Under the pieces are notes generated by a model. It did no database searches and was not told the origin of the DNA. It worked only from the letters and a program-made list of their open reading frames with translations. A DNA stretch of 64,000 nucleotides from Deltaproteobacteria bacterium (GTDB lineage Bacteria; Desulfobacterota; Desulfomonilia; UBA1062). Below, in pieces: positions 7,912-17,066 of this stretch. Location: assembly GCA_018434685.1 (NCBI GenBank), contig JAHDOV010000004.1, positions 1 to 64,000 of the forward strand, given 5' to 3'. Made by a program: the position numbers and the translations under genes. Every line of letters starts with the position of its first letter. The stretch's first letter is position 1.

Positions 7912-9267
7912 CTATTCCTGCGGGCCGCACCAGGAACCGAGGACCTGCGGATCGATCATGAGGCGGACTACCCTGCCGATGTAGTCTTTTCCATAGGGCA
8001 TATTGAAACCGAAGTGCCCGCCCTGGTCTGTCTCAATGCCCGCAATCCACGGGTTGCCGTTGGCTGCCAGCATCACCTCTTCGAACATCGTGCGCTGTAC
8101 TGCCGGATCATCGAACGCACTCACCAGGACCAGCGGCGTATGTACCCGGCCGATTACCCCTGCTATCCGGGTCGACGCCATAAAGGCATCGAGGTCTGCA
8201 CGGCTGAAGTCTTCACTGTTCCACCTGTCCTGTTTATGATCTCGAAGATAGCTGATCCGTTCCTCAAAGGCCTGCCGGAAGAAGACCGCCACCTCCCCTG
8301 ACTGGAGCTTAAACTCTTTGTCGGCAGGACCGGCACGGCGATAGTGGGGGATAAACTGCTTTTTCACCAGCATCAACAGTCCCTCGCCCTGGATCATATC
8401 AGTGAGTGTCGTTTTTGGAACGCCACCAAAGTACGCCCCCCACGGGTTCTCGATTCCCTTGGGTGTTTTCAGCTGGGCAAGCTGTTTTCCCGGCGCCAGA
8501 TGAAAGTCGGGCGCAATGGAGACGGCCATGCCCGAGGCAAAGAGATTCAGGCCCAACCTGCAATCTTCGATCAACGCATGTACCACGGTCTGCCCGCTCA
8601 TGCTGACACCAAAGAGGTGGATGCGGGAAGGCGCCGGATCATTCTTGAGCCGCTGGGCGATCTCGATCCACATCCTGGCATCGTCGTAGGACCCCACACT
8701 CAGATGATCGTTGCCGGCAAAAAACGGCCCCGCACTGGGGTGGTCCAGGATCAGGACATGGGCGGGAATCCTCGTTGCAGGGTCTTTCAGGTAGAGGTTA
8801 TAGAATTTTGACGCCTCGGTCCCCCACCGGTCCTGCAGAAAGCCGAAGCTCGCCATGAGTAAAGGCTTGGGATCGGACGTTCCGTCGCTGTATGCAAAAA
8901 AGAGCCCCCCGACACAGGTCCCGTCACTCAGTTCCATGGCAAAGGGCCTGCCGCCGTGCGACCCATCAGGATCGAGCTCTTTCAAGGGCTTGCACGGATT
9001 GAGCGTGCTGCTGGGCAGGGCAGTGGCGAGCAGCCCGGACCTGCCGAAAACATTGACACATATATCCGATGGATCCAGGGCATCGAGCACACGTTCACGA
9101 CCCGTGAGGGAAACAACCCTATCCTCTCTCGCCTGAATCCGGGTGCAGCCGGACAGGAGAAGCCCACACAGTATGACTGCGACAAGCTTGCACAGCACAG
9201 GCGCTACCGTGGTCTGTCCCTGGGTTACGCGACTATTCTTTCCCCTGATTTTTCCGTGCACCATCAT
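7912..9267 (-). CDS. Lipoprotein alpha/beta-hydrolase
   Basis: This 451-residue protein begins with a charged N-terminus, a hydrophobic segment and a lipobox LLSGC (cysteine near residue 41), so it should be a lipid-anchored envelope protein. The rest is an alpha/beta hydrolase: the nucleophile elbow is GVSMSG, a plausible acid is in SAFDDPAV and the histidine is in GGHFGFNMP near the C-terminus. An esterase or lipase role is likely; the substrate is unknown. It starts 24 bases after the stop of the phosphoesterase gene upstream, so the two are probably co-transcribed. No obvious ribosome site decides between the two ATGs at 9267/9264. Confidence 0.75.
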   Translation of the reverse strand: MMVHGKIRGKNSRVTQGQTTVAPVLCKLVAVILCGLLLSGCTRIQAREDRVVSLTGRERVLDALDPSDICVNVFGRSGLLATALPSSTLNPCKPLKELDPDGSHGGRPFAMELSDGTCVGGLFFAYSDGTSDPKPLLMASFGFLQDRWGTEASKFYNLYLKDPATRIPAHVLILDHPSAGPFFAGNDHLSVGSYDDARMWIEIAQRLKNDPAPSRIHLFGVSMSGQTVVHALIEDCRLGLNLFASGMAVSIAPDFHLAPGKQLAQLKTPKGIENPWGAYFGGVPKTTLTDMIQGEGLLMLVKKQFIPHYRRAGPADKEFKLQSGEVAVFFRQAFEERISYLRDHKQDRWNSEDFSRADLDAFMASTRIAGVIGRVHTPLVLVSAFDDPAVQRTMFEEVMLAANGNPWIAGIETDQGGHFGFNMPYGKDYIGRVVRLMIDPQVLGSWCGPQE

Positions 9268-9290
9268 GCGCCTATGCCTTTATGGCCTCT

Positions 9291-10724
9291 CTATTTTCTG
9301 CCGCAGCCCGCAGCAGTGATGAAACACACCCCCTCCTCGTCCACCGGATCGGCAGGAAAAGTCGTAGGAACAGCATCCCTCTGCGTGGTCGATCCCATGG
9401 CCCTGACCTCGATGGTGTAATCCCCTCCCTCCAGGGGATTGGGGCAGTCCGCCTCCCATAAGTACGGGTAGTTTGGATGGGTCGGGGCCACCTGCGCCAT
9501 GGGGCACCACATGTCCTCGCTTTCCACGAGCCCGCCGACAATACCCACGCCTGTCCCCACAATATCTCCCACGTCTTGTGTTATCTTATACATCCTGTAA
9601 TCGACCCGTGTTACCGGGTTTTTGTCGAAAACCAGGGCCCTGACCGGGGTAGAACCCCCGGTGAGATCGGCGGCCTCGGCGGTATAGGGATCATGTTCCA
9701 TGCCGAGATTCCTGTCCAGGGGCGCGGTGATGATAACGGCCGGCCACACCCCTACGGTATGGGGCGTCGTGGAGATGCCGTTGTTGTCAATCGCAATGAT
9801 ATTGTAATTCTTGTCATCATTTTTCGACAATGATGCCACATTGAGGTAAATAACTCCCTCGGACATGTCCTTGACAAAGAACTCCTCCCGGTACACATGG
9901 CTGTGTCCGTATGAATACATGATTGGATGGTAGTACTCCATCAGTGCCGTGAGCGCATCAGCGCCGTAGATCAGCGCGGTCATGGTCATCTCTTCAAGTG
10001 CGTCACCGGTCACGTATGTCCAGTCTGTTTCCCGCTTACAGATGAGGTGGTGGCCGAAGATCAGGGTGAGATCCGCATCCTTGTTCGACTCAAGTTCATC
10101 CCGGATAAACTCCAGCTCAGCGGTATCCAGCCCTGCATTATCCCCATAGGTTGGCGGGAACATGCTGAAATCCGCACCGTCATTTCCGCACGTGTTGATG
10201 CCCAGAAAATGATACGTCCCGAAGTCAAAGGTCCGTTTCCAGGAAACCTGGGTCTGCCCGGTGGCAACACCCTGAACCGAATTATTCAGATAGTACTCGA
10301 AGTGTTCATCACCAAAATGATCATGGTTGCCCGGGAGATCGTAGTAGAAGGCTGCATCCATGCCGTTACTGTTCACGATGTCTGAGTATTCCTGCCATTC
10401 CTCGATATGCGGGCCGTCCGGATACCCCAGATCGTTCCAGTTGGAGGAATCGGTCAGATCTCCGGTAACGACAATAAACGAGGGTGCTATGACATCTTTG
10501 GCCTCGGTCACGAGCCATTGAAGATTCTCGCTTCCAGGATATCCCTTCGCCCCTACATGGACATCTGAGGTCTGGACAAACCAGAATATCTTGTCGCTGT
10601 CGGTGCTGTAGCTGGCACTGTGCGGGTCGCTGGCTTGTAACGGGCAGGCGCTGCCGAAGAGAAAGAGGCAGACAAGGGCTGCAGACAAGGCCATGGATTC
10701 TCTTGATCGTATTGTCACAAACAT
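9291..10724 (-). CDS. Exported calcineurin-like metallophosphoesterase
   Basis: This 477-residue protein has a signal peptide ending in S-A-C-P-L-Q-A and the full metallophosphoesterase motif set: SDVHVG, GDLTD, GNHDHFG, GHHLIC and GHSHVY. These bind the two metal ions that cleave phosphoesters, so it should be a periplasmic or surface phosphodiesterase/phosphatase. A ~130-residue C-terminal beta-rich part follows the catalytic domain. The very end reads GVCFITAAGCGRK, which resembles the start of a CFI-box C-terminal motif but is cut short. I chose the ATG at 10724 because GGGGA precedes it; an upstream ATG at 10760 would overlap the TPR gene. Confidence 0.8.
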   Translation of the reverse strand: MFVTIRSRESMALSAALVCLFLFGSACPLQASDPHSASYSTDSDKIFWFVQTSDVHVGAKGYPGSENLQWLVTEAKDVIAPSFIVVTGDLTDSSNWNDLGYPDGPHIEEWQEYSDIVNSNGMDAAFYYDLPGNHDHFGDEHFEYYLNNSVQGVATGQTQVSWKRTFDFGTYHFLGINTCGNDGADFSMFPPTYGDNAGLDTAELEFIRDELESNKDADLTLIFGHHLICKRETDWTYVTGDALEEMTMTALIYGADALTALMEYYHPIMYSYGHSHVYREEFFVKDMSEGVIYLNVASLSKNDDKNYNIIAIDNNGISTTPHTVGVWPAVIITAPLDRNLGMEHDPYTAEAADLTGGSTPVRALVFDKNPVTRVDYRMYKITQDVGDIVGTGVGIVGGLVESEDMWCPMAQVAPTHPNYPYLWEADCPNPLEGGDYTIEVRAMGSTTQRDAVPTTFPADPVDEEGVCFITAAGCGRK

Positions 10725-10752
10725 ATTCAATCCCCTTTCCGTCCCCTGCGTC

Positions 10753-11262
10753 TTAGTCATTGTGCTGCAGCCGTTGAATAAACTCGTTCAGCATCGTAAC
10801 AACACGCTCGTCGCTCGCGATCTTTTTGGCCTTTTCCAGTATATCAATGGCCTCTGGGTACTTATCCTGGTTCGCATATGCCGCAGCCAGCTTTACGTAC
10901 ATATCGATATCGTCGGGCGTCAGTTCGATCAGCCTCTCGTATTCCCGGGCAGCCTCATTAAACCGCTTCTGGACGTAATAGACACGGGCCAGATTGCGGT
11001 GTGCATCGGCATAGGTCTCTTTTATGGCAATCGAGCGTTTGAATGCGGCAATTGCCTGTTCAAAAAGCTGATCCGCCTCTTGTGCCCTTCCCTGGGGCAG
11101 CGAAGTGTAATAACCCTGGTTGAAAAACTTCATCCCCTGTTCGTTATACGTGACCTCGTCCTGCGTTATGTCCTGGGATAAAGCCTGCTCCTGCGTGAGC
11201 CAGATGACAGAAGCGAGAAACGCGCTGAGGATACAGGTAAAAACAAGCAAACGTCTCACCAT
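10753..11262 (-). CDS. Exported TPR-repeat protein
   Basis: This 169-residue protein opens with a hydrophobic signal/anchor (LLVFTCILSAFLASVIWL) and then carries about three tetratricopeptide repeats; typical pieces are AFKRSIAIKETYADAHRNLARVYY (key part ADAHRNLARVYY), AAREYERLIELTPDD and AAAYANQDKYPEAIDILEKAKK (key part YPEAIDILEKA). It is probably periplasmic or membrane-anchored and acts as a protein-protein adaptor. Its stop is 28 bases ahead of the phosphoesterase ATG, and the lipoprotein follows, so these three exported proteins look like one operon. No enzymatic motif is present. Confidence 0.78.
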   Translation of the reverse strand: MVRRLLVFTCILSAFLASVIWLTQEQALSQDITQDEVTYNEQGMKFFNQGYYTSLPQGRAQEADQLFEQAIAAFKRSIAIKETYADAHRNLARVYYVQKRFNEAAREYERLIELTPDDIDMYVKLAAAYANQDKYPEAIDILEKAKKIASDERVVTMLNEFIQRLQHND

Positions 11263-11303
11263 GATAATCCCCCTTTTTGAGAGGTTACTTTCACGTCGTT
11301 ACC

Positions 11304-11921
11304 CTACCAGTGCAGGCCGGCCAGAGCACCAACGTGCCACCCGCCGACCTTGGCCTCCCTGCCGAACAGATCGACCTCGGCCTTTGACCATCTCGCGTCG
11401 ATGCCCAGATTGAAGCGGTCGGCCAGCGTAACGTATACGCCGATGTCCGCCCACATACCGAATGCGGTCTCGTCGTCAGACACCGACACCCCGATGGAGT
11501 CCGCCTTGATCTCGCCGTTGATGATGGCCATTCCGCCCCCGATGAACGGCCGGATATGTCTCGGGCATTCCCAGATCTTTCTGATGCCCAGATCCAGTTC
11601 CATGACCCTGGACTCCACACTGGTGTAAAAGGTCCCGACTCCCAGATCAAGGGTGCCAATGTCCTCTTCATCTCTGGAATACATCAGGTCGAGCGCGATA
11701 CTGAATGGGATCCACCGGTGTTTGAAATCCACATCCATCAGGATGCCCATTTCAAACTGTTGATCCACCGGCTCCCAGTTGTCTTTGTCCAGGAACTTTT
11801 CTCCCAGAAAAAGATTCACATTCCCGCTCCAGCTTCCAGGATCCTTGTCCGCCGAGCACAAGGCCGGGGCAGGGACCGACAACACCATGAATATAATGCT
11901 GAAAAGAATAGCCTTTTGCAT
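11304..11921 (-). CDS. Outer-membrane beta-barrel protein
   Basis: This 205-residue protein has a signal peptide (ILFSIIFMVLSVPAPALCSA) and alternating hydrophobic/polar strands ending in an aromatic residue (ALAGLHW), the pattern of small 8-strand OmpW/OmpX-type barrels. Glycine-rich turns such as RPFIGGGMAIING support this. I placed the start at ATG 11921 with AGAAGG upstream; a longer frame to 11984 lacks a ribosome site. It sits 41 bases before the TPR gene on the same strand. Function beyond a membrane barrel is not predictable. Confidence 0.7.
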   Translation of the reverse strand: MQKAILFSIIFMVLSVPAPALCSADKDPGSWSGNVNLFLGEKFLDKDNWEPVDQQFEMGILMDVDFKHRWIPFSIALDLMYSRDEEDIGTLDLGVGTFYTSVESRVMELDLGIRKIWECPRHIRPFIGGGMAIINGEIKADSIGVSVSDDETAFGMWADIGVYVTLADRFNLGIDARWSKAEVDLFGREAKVGGWHVGALAGLHW

Positions 11922-12001
11922 GCAACACCTTCTTTTAACGTTTAAGGGAATTGAGCGTGAAAACTCTCTTCTCGTCGGAATCACTGCCCCGCGAGAAGCC
12001 C

Positions 12002-12664
12002 TTAAAATAATCCGCCCACATGCATGCCGGCTCGCCAGTTCGTCAAAGAAAACTTGTACCCGGAAGCCGAGTCTTCATAATCCGTTGTGATCTGGTACTT
12101 CCCGTTGAGGCCGAGCATGAACCAGTGGAATTTAAAGGTCAGGTCCGCGAAGATCTGGCCGCCGAGAAGCCATTGGGATTCTTCCCTCTTGGCGGTAAGA
12201 GTGGATATTCTGGTACCGTCCACTTCGACCCAATCATACGTTTCGAAGCTGACATCGGCATTATTCAGAGAAAGCCCGCCCCCGGCATCGAAAACAAAAT
12301 ACCGCCCCAAATCTTTGGCATACTTTGCATTCAGCTCCAGGAAGGTGAAATCTGCGTTCACCTCGTCATGTTCAGCATCTAACAAGCCATACAGGATCGA
12401 ACTGAAAATATTTTCCGAGGTTACTGAACTGTAACCGAACTCCCCGCCGAAGTATATATTCGGGGCGATCCTGCCGTATCCCTCAATGCCGACATACGCG
12501 CTTTCTTCGTCGTTTATGTCACTATAAAAGCTATCGGAGAAGGCAATATAATTAATCTTCACCGCAAAGTTGCCGGTGCCCAAAAGGTCTTTCTGTTCAG
12601 CCTGAATGACTGCTGGGGACAGAACAAAAACTACACCGATTAACATGAACAGACATCTTTTCAT
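12002..12664 (-). CDS. Outer-membrane beta-barrel protein
   Basis: This 220-residue protein has a clear signal peptide (CLFMLIGVVFVLSPAVIQA) and the same kind of amphipathic strands: YVGIEGYGRIAPNIYFGGEFGYSS (key part NIYFGGEFGYSS), YFVFDAGGGLSLNNADV, and a C-terminus in GLF. It looks like a paralogue, by architecture, of the neighbouring barrel, although residue identity between the two is low to the eye. AAGGAG stands ahead of the ATG at 12664. It is the first gene of the run barrel, barrel, TPR, phosphoesterase, lipoprotein. Confidence 0.7.
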   Translation of the reverse strand: MKRCLFMLIGVVFVLSPAVIQAEQKDLLGTGNFAVKINYIAFSDSFYSDINDEESAYVGIEGYGRIAPNIYFGGEFGYSSVTSENIFSSILYGLLDAEHDEVNADFTFLELNAKYAKDLGRYFVFDAGGGLSLNNADVSFETYDWVEVDGTRISTLTAKREESQWLLGGQIFADLTFKFHWFMLGLNGKYQITTDYEDSASGYKFSLTNWRAGMHVGGLF

Positions 12665-13010
12665 GGCGTCTCTCCTTACAAACCATTCCAGAAATAGAAG
12701 GGAACAGCTCTCAGTTGTTGTATTTTTCCCATACAAATTGAACAAGCACCGGGTATTTTTGGCAGAAAAGGATTACGTCATAGATCCTCCCCACATAAGA
12801 CATTGTATTCAAAAAACTATTGTTCAATACGTTCACAAGTACGAGCTGTAAGTATGCAGCTATTTGTGGATAAAGTCCACTAAAATAACTTCGTATTTAT
12901 TGTGAAACATAGCTATGCGCGAAGCGTTTTCACCCATCCACTGCATCTTCTTCATCTGTATATGGACCAGGCAGCTTGATGGTACCGACATCTCCCTTTT
13001 CTCTGCATTG
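12665..13010. other. AT-rich intergenic stretch
   Basis: This 346-base gap between the FGGY kinase stop and the beta-barrel start is locally AT-rich. Both flanking genes are on the minus strand. It should hold the promoter of the envelope-protein run. I see no gene, RNA or repeat in it. Confidence 0.5.
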
Positions 13011-14570
13011 TTACTCCTCGGCAGGATAGCCGGTGATGGATGCGATCTTTTTATACAGCGGTTCCATCGCGGTATAGGTGTTTTTGTATACCTCCTGGTA
13101 GAGGTCGTTATAGACCCGGTGATTCCCGGGGATGGGTTCGAAGGTCCTGCCCTTTTTCGTCATGGCGGCAACTGCCTCGTCAAACGAGGCGTACATGCCG
13201 GTGCCCACGGCAGTGTCGATTGCCGCACCGAGCCCGCAGATCTCCGAGGTGGCCATGCGTGAGGCCGGCAGGTTGAAGATGTCGGCTGCGATCTGCACGG
13301 CCACGTCGCTGCGCGATCCGCCGCCGCCCACGCGTAGCTCCTTAAGGGGAGTCCCGTTTTTCTTCACCACTATTTCAGACATTCTTCTGAGTTCGTAACC
13401 GATCCCCTCGAGGATGGCCCGGTAGATATGCGCCCGGGTATGCACGTCGCCGAACCCGATGATGGAGCCCTTGGCATGCCTGGAATAGACCATGGGAGAC
13501 CAGTACGGCTGCAGCATGAGCCCCATGGACCCTGGCGGGATCTCTCTGATCACCTCGTCGAGGATCACCTCGGGGGCAACCCCTCGCTTCTGCGCCTCGA
13601 GGGCCTCTCTGTGCCCGAACTCCTGTTTGAACCAGGTGACCATCCAGAAGCCGCGGAAGATGAACATCTCGATGTCCCATGCATGGGGCAGGGCCGCAGG
13701 CCAGGTGAAAAACTTCATATCCTTGTCCGCGATATATTTCCGGGTGATCACCTCCATGCAGGTGGCAGTGCCGTAGCTGATCACCCCGATGCTCGGGTCC
13801 AGGGCGCCTGCGCCGAGCAGCTCGGACTGCTTGTCGCCGGCACCCACCACAACAGGCAGGCCCTCGGGCAAACCGGTCTCTCTCGATGCAGAAGGGGTTA
13901 TATGGCCGAGAATGGTATCCGGGGTGAAGACATCAACCATATGCTCTCGCTCCAGCCCGAAGGCCTCATAGGCCTGCTTCAAGGAATGCCAGGCGAGCTT
14001 CTTGTAGTCCAGGGGCCACATGCCGGTGACCATGCCCACCGAGTCCTTGAACTCACCAGTCAGCCTGTTGACGAACCAGCCCGATATCTGCATGAACTTG
14101 TAGGCCTTGCGGTAGATCTCCGGCTCATGCTGCCTGATCCACAGGAACTTGGAATTCTTGCGGACATACCTGATGGCGTCGCCCATGCCGGCTACGCCGA
14201 AGAGCACCCGTGCCGCCGTACTCAGCGGAGGCGGATTCGAAACCGTGCGCTGGTCGAGCCAGATGATGGCAGGCCGCAGGGCGTTGCCCTGCCGGTCAAC
14301 CGGCACGAAGGTGCCCCGCTGGGTGGAGATCCCCACTCCGGCGATCTCTGCGGGATTGATGGTGATCTTTTTCATCAGGGCCTTGGTCACCTCGCAGAGT
14401 TTTGCCCAGTAGTCCTCGGGCCGCTGCTCGGCCCACCCCGGATGCAGGGAGAAATACGGCTCGTGAGCTGCCTGCGCTATGGCCAGTTCAGTACCCTGCC
14501 GGTCAAAGAGAATTGCCCTGACGCTCTGTGTCCCTGAATCCAGTGCAATAACATAGTTTTTATCGGCCAT
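13011..14570 (-). CDS. FGGY-family carbohydrate kinase
   Basis: This 519-residue protein is an FGGY sugar/polyol kinase: N-terminal ATP/sugar domain with IALDSGTQSVRAILFDRQG (key part DSGTQSVRA), the sugar-site segment GVGISTQRGTFVPVD, and the C-terminal domain with GVISYGTATCMEV and RVGGGGSRSDVAVQIAAD (key part GGGGSRSD). It should phosphorylate a sugar or polyol with ATP in the cytoplasm; the substrate group (xylulose, glycerol, ribulose, erythritol types) cannot be set by eye. The ATG at 14570 follows a strong GGAGGAGGG. It is the last gene of the lar-DUF362-kinase run. Confidence 0.87.
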   Translation of the reverse strand: MADKNYVIALDSGTQSVRAILFDRQGTELAIAQAAHEPYFSLHPGWAEQRPEDYWAKLCEVTKALMKKITINPAEIAGVGISTQRGTFVPVDRQGNALRPAIIWLDQRTVSNPPPLSTAARVLFGVAGMGDAIRYVRKNSKFLWIRQHEPEIYRKAYKFMQISGWFVNRLTGEFKDSVGMVTGMWPLDYKKLAWHSLKQAYEAFGLEREHMVDVFTPDTILGHITPSASRETGLPEGLPVVVGAGDKQSELLGAGALDPSIGVISYGTATCMEVITRKYIADKDMKFFTWPAALPHAWDIEMFIFRGFWMVTWFKQEFGHREALEAQKRGVAPEVILDEVIREIPPGSMGLMLQPYWSPMVYSRHAKGSIIGFGDVHTRAHIYRAILEGIGYELRRMSEIVVKKNGTPLKELRVGGGGSRSDVAVQIAADIFNLPASRMATSEICGLGAAIDTAVGTGMYASFDEAVAAMTKKGRTFEPIPGNHRVYNDLYQEVYKNTYTAMEPLYKKIASITGYPAEE

Positions 14571-14621
14571 ACCCTCCTCCATACAAACTGAATTATTTTC
14601 AATCGCTTTAAAAAGCTCATC

Positions 14622-15992
14622 TCATTGGGGCTCCCAGGTGTCATCCCGGCTGCGGTAGTAATCGAAAAATTTCTTCCTGTGCTCGAGGGCCTTTTCCACC
14701 AGTTCATCCTCGCTCAGGTAGCCCATGTCCACGAGAATATTCTCCAGCTTCACCAGGAGCTGTTCGTAGGGAGGGCACCCCCCGAGGAACCGGTCGAGGC
14801 CGCCCAGCTGCATCTCGTTGCGCAGGTCCCGCAGTTCTCCCGTGGTTGCCAGGGCACATTCGCCGAGGAAAAAGCAGTGATCGAGACCGGTCCTGAGCCG
14901 TGGGGGAACCTTGGGGTCTACCCCGACGATGAGGGAGAAGCGCTGCGGGATCTTTGCCAGCATGGCCTCGGCCATGGCCGTCATGAGCCAGCAGGTGGGG
15001 CAGGCCCCGCCTATGTAGAGATCGATGTTCGGATAGACACCGGTGACCAGGGTATCGATGGGCTGGGTGTAGTTCACCGGCAGGGTGAACTTTTTCTTCA
15101 CCTCGTCGATGCGGTTGCCGAGCACCTCGATGAGGAAGGGGTTCCCGCAGCCCAGCCCCTCGTGGTTGGCGATCCGGGTGGTGCCAACAACGAGCGGATT
15201 TTCGATGCCCATGCACATGGAGGCGATGCAGTCCAAAGCTACGCTGTCGGGACTTGCCATGATGATGCCCATGTCCACCGGGCTGCCCCCTTCTCCGGCA
15301 CCCATGCCTTCCATGGCGATGAGCCCGTCGAGGACCGTGAGGTCGGGCATCCGGATCTTGCTGATGTCCACCATGTGCTGGTCGAGGTCGTCCCGGTGTG
15401 AAAAGTATCTCCCCTTCTCGTCGAGCAGGCCCTGGAGATTCTTTAGCGACAGCGTCACCATGGTCATGGTGTGCGTCTTCATGGCAGGGAGGTTGATGAA
15501 GCAGTCCGCCTCGAGGACCACCTTCGGATAGTTCACCCGGTGAAGCGCCTTGCCGCCCTCGATGGCCACCTCCACCTTTTGAGCGTCCTCCACCCCGAGG
15601 ACCTCGCCGCCTGCTTCCTCCACCGCCCTCTTCACGCCGAGCATCTTCATGACCTCGATGCTGCCGAACCCGCGCTGTGCGACGCTGCCGCACCGTTCGG
15701 GGTTCACCCGCTTCATGAGCGTGCCCACGCTTACGCCCTCGATGACAGTGACCCTGCCCGCCCCTGCCTGGCGTGCCAGCTTCACCATGGCAGCAATCAC
15801 CCGCCGGTCCACAGAGATGGGGGGTGGATACGGGGCAAAGAGGTTCGGCTTGATCACCACATGATCGCCTGCCCTGATCCTGCCGGAAAGACCGCCGACA
15901 AGCTCGACCGCCCTTGCTACCATGTCCTCTATGTCCGCCTGCCGCAGGGGACGTTCACCCTTGACGATGGCTACCCGTGCCTTTTCAGTCAT
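14622..15992 (-). CDS. DUF362 domain-containing protein
   Basis: This 456-residue protein has the DUF362 layout: an N-terminal IKPNLFAPYPPPISVDRRVIAAMV segment (key part IKPNLFAP) that matches the family's conserved K-P-N, a middle INLPAMKTHTMTMVTLSLKNLQGLL (key part PAMKTHT and LKNLQG), and a DGLIAMEGMGAGEG block. The C-terminal ~100 residues add a cysteine-containing part (GGACPTCW, GECALAT, GGCPPYE), unusual for the simplest members. The family's function is unknown. GGAGCAG precedes the ATG at 15992. Its position between the HAD phosphatase and the FGGY kinase, downstream of the nickel-cofactor genes, suggests a shared pathway. Confidence 0.8.
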   Translation of the reverse strand: MTEKARVAIVKGERPLRQADIEDMVARAVELVGGLSGRIRAGDHVVIKPNLFAPYPPPISVDRRVIAAMVKLARQAGAGRVTVIEGVSVGTLMKRVNPERCGSVAQRGFGSIEVMKMLGVKRAVEEAGGEVLGVEDAQKVEVAIEGGKALHRVNYPKVVLEADCFINLPAMKTHTMTMVTLSLKNLQGLLDEKGRYFSHRDDLDQHMVDISKIRMPDLTVLDGLIAMEGMGAGEGGSPVDMGIIMASPDSVALDCIASMCMGIENPLVVGTTRIANHEGLGCGNPFLIEVLGNRIDEVKKKFTLPVNYTQPIDTLVTGVYPNIDLYIGGACPTCWLMTAMAEAMLAKIPQRFSLIVGVDPKVPPRLRTGLDHCFFLGECALATTGELRDLRNEMQLGGLDRFLGGCPPYEQLLVKLENILVDMGYLSEDELVEKALEHRKKFFDYYRSRDDTWEPQ

Positions 15993-16043
15993 GGCTGCTC
16001 CTTTATTACACCAGGAAACCGTATTCCACACTCACCCCGGGTT

Positions 16044-16841
16044 TCAGACCCTGTCCTTCACTATGATATCTGCCATCTCGGCGAACCCGAGCCCTCCCTG
16101 CGCTGTGGTGATGTATGCAGGGGGAGAATTCAGCATGTCAACAAACCGTGAGACATTGGCTACCCCCACGGAGACGGGAAAGACCTCGAACATGGGCTCA
16201 TCATTGGGGGAGTCGCCGATAAAGACGAAGGACCTGCGTGCATCCTCCCATTCGAAGCCGAAGCGCTCCTTGAGGAAGAGCTTTGTCGTGGTCCGTTTAT
16301 TGTACGCGCCGAACCACCCGTTCACATGGATGGAGCTCACCTTGAAGGTGGCGCCGTGCTCTTCGAAGACTCTGCAGATTTCCCCGATCTCCTCCTGGGT
16401 CAGCTGCGGCACGTCTTCGGCAAAATCGATGGCCAGATCGAAGAGACGGAAGTGCTGGTCTGCCGAGATGATCGCCCTGGGGACCCGCCTGAGCACCTCA
16501 CCTTTGATTTTCTCCAGCAGCTGCCTCTTCTCTTTGACCTCGTCCGGGGCAAAGAGGTACCTGCGCCTGAGTTCGCGGTTCTCTTCGCTGTAGTAATAGT
16601 AGAACGCACCGTTTTCCCCCACGATTCCGTCAACAGGCCACATGCGGGCAATGTGATCGCACCACCCGGCAGGCCTGCCGGTTATGGGAACAAGGATGAG
16701 TCCGCTGTTGTGCATTTTCCACAGGGCACTGAAGGCCTCGGCTGGGATCCTGCCATCGAGGGTAAAGGTGTCGTCGATATCGAACAGGACCCCTTTGATG
16801 CTGCTGATCTCCCCTGCTGACAGGTCTTTTATTGGCTTCAT
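16044..16841 (-). CDS. HAD-superfamily hydrolase (Cof/phosphatase type)
   Basis: This 265-residue protein is a HAD phosphatase. Motif I is FDIDDTFTLDG with the nucleophile and acid aspartates, motif II is VPITGRPAG, the conserved lysine lies in the KRTTTKLFLKE region and motif IV is FIGDSPNDEPMF. A large cap domain fills the middle, so it belongs with Cof-type or sugar-phosphate phosphatases. It sits between larE and the DUF362 gene on the same strand, 52 bases ahead of the latter. A phosphosugar substrate would fit the kinase downstream, but this is inference. Confidence 0.84.
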   Translation of the reverse strand: MKPIKDLSAGEISSIKGVLFDIDDTFTLDGRIPAEAFSALWKMHNSGLILVPITGRPAGWCDHIARMWPVDGIVGENGAFYYYYSEENRELRRRYLFAPDEVKEKRQLLEKIKGEVLRRVPRAIISADQHFRLFDLAIDFAEDVPQLTQEEIGEICRVFEEHGATFKVSSIHVNGWFGAYNKRTTTKLFLKERFGFEWEDARRSFVFIGDSPNDEPMFEVFPVSVGVANVSRFVDMLNSPPAYITTAQGGLGFAEMADIIVKDRV

Positions 16842-17066
16842 GCCGCCCCTCTTTCTCGTGCCAGGAACCGCCAGGGGGGGCCTGTTCGTTCATAAAAGAG
16901 GCCCTGCGCCCTGTTGCCTGGTTTGTCCCGGTGAGCCCTGGCGGGCGCCTCGAGAACTCTCTCCTATTCTATCGTAATTCCAGTCAGATGAACAGCCTGG
17001 AAGATCATCTGTTCCGAAAATCCCCCTGGCTGCACCAGCAGTGAGTGATCAGGCCCCGGATGTCTG

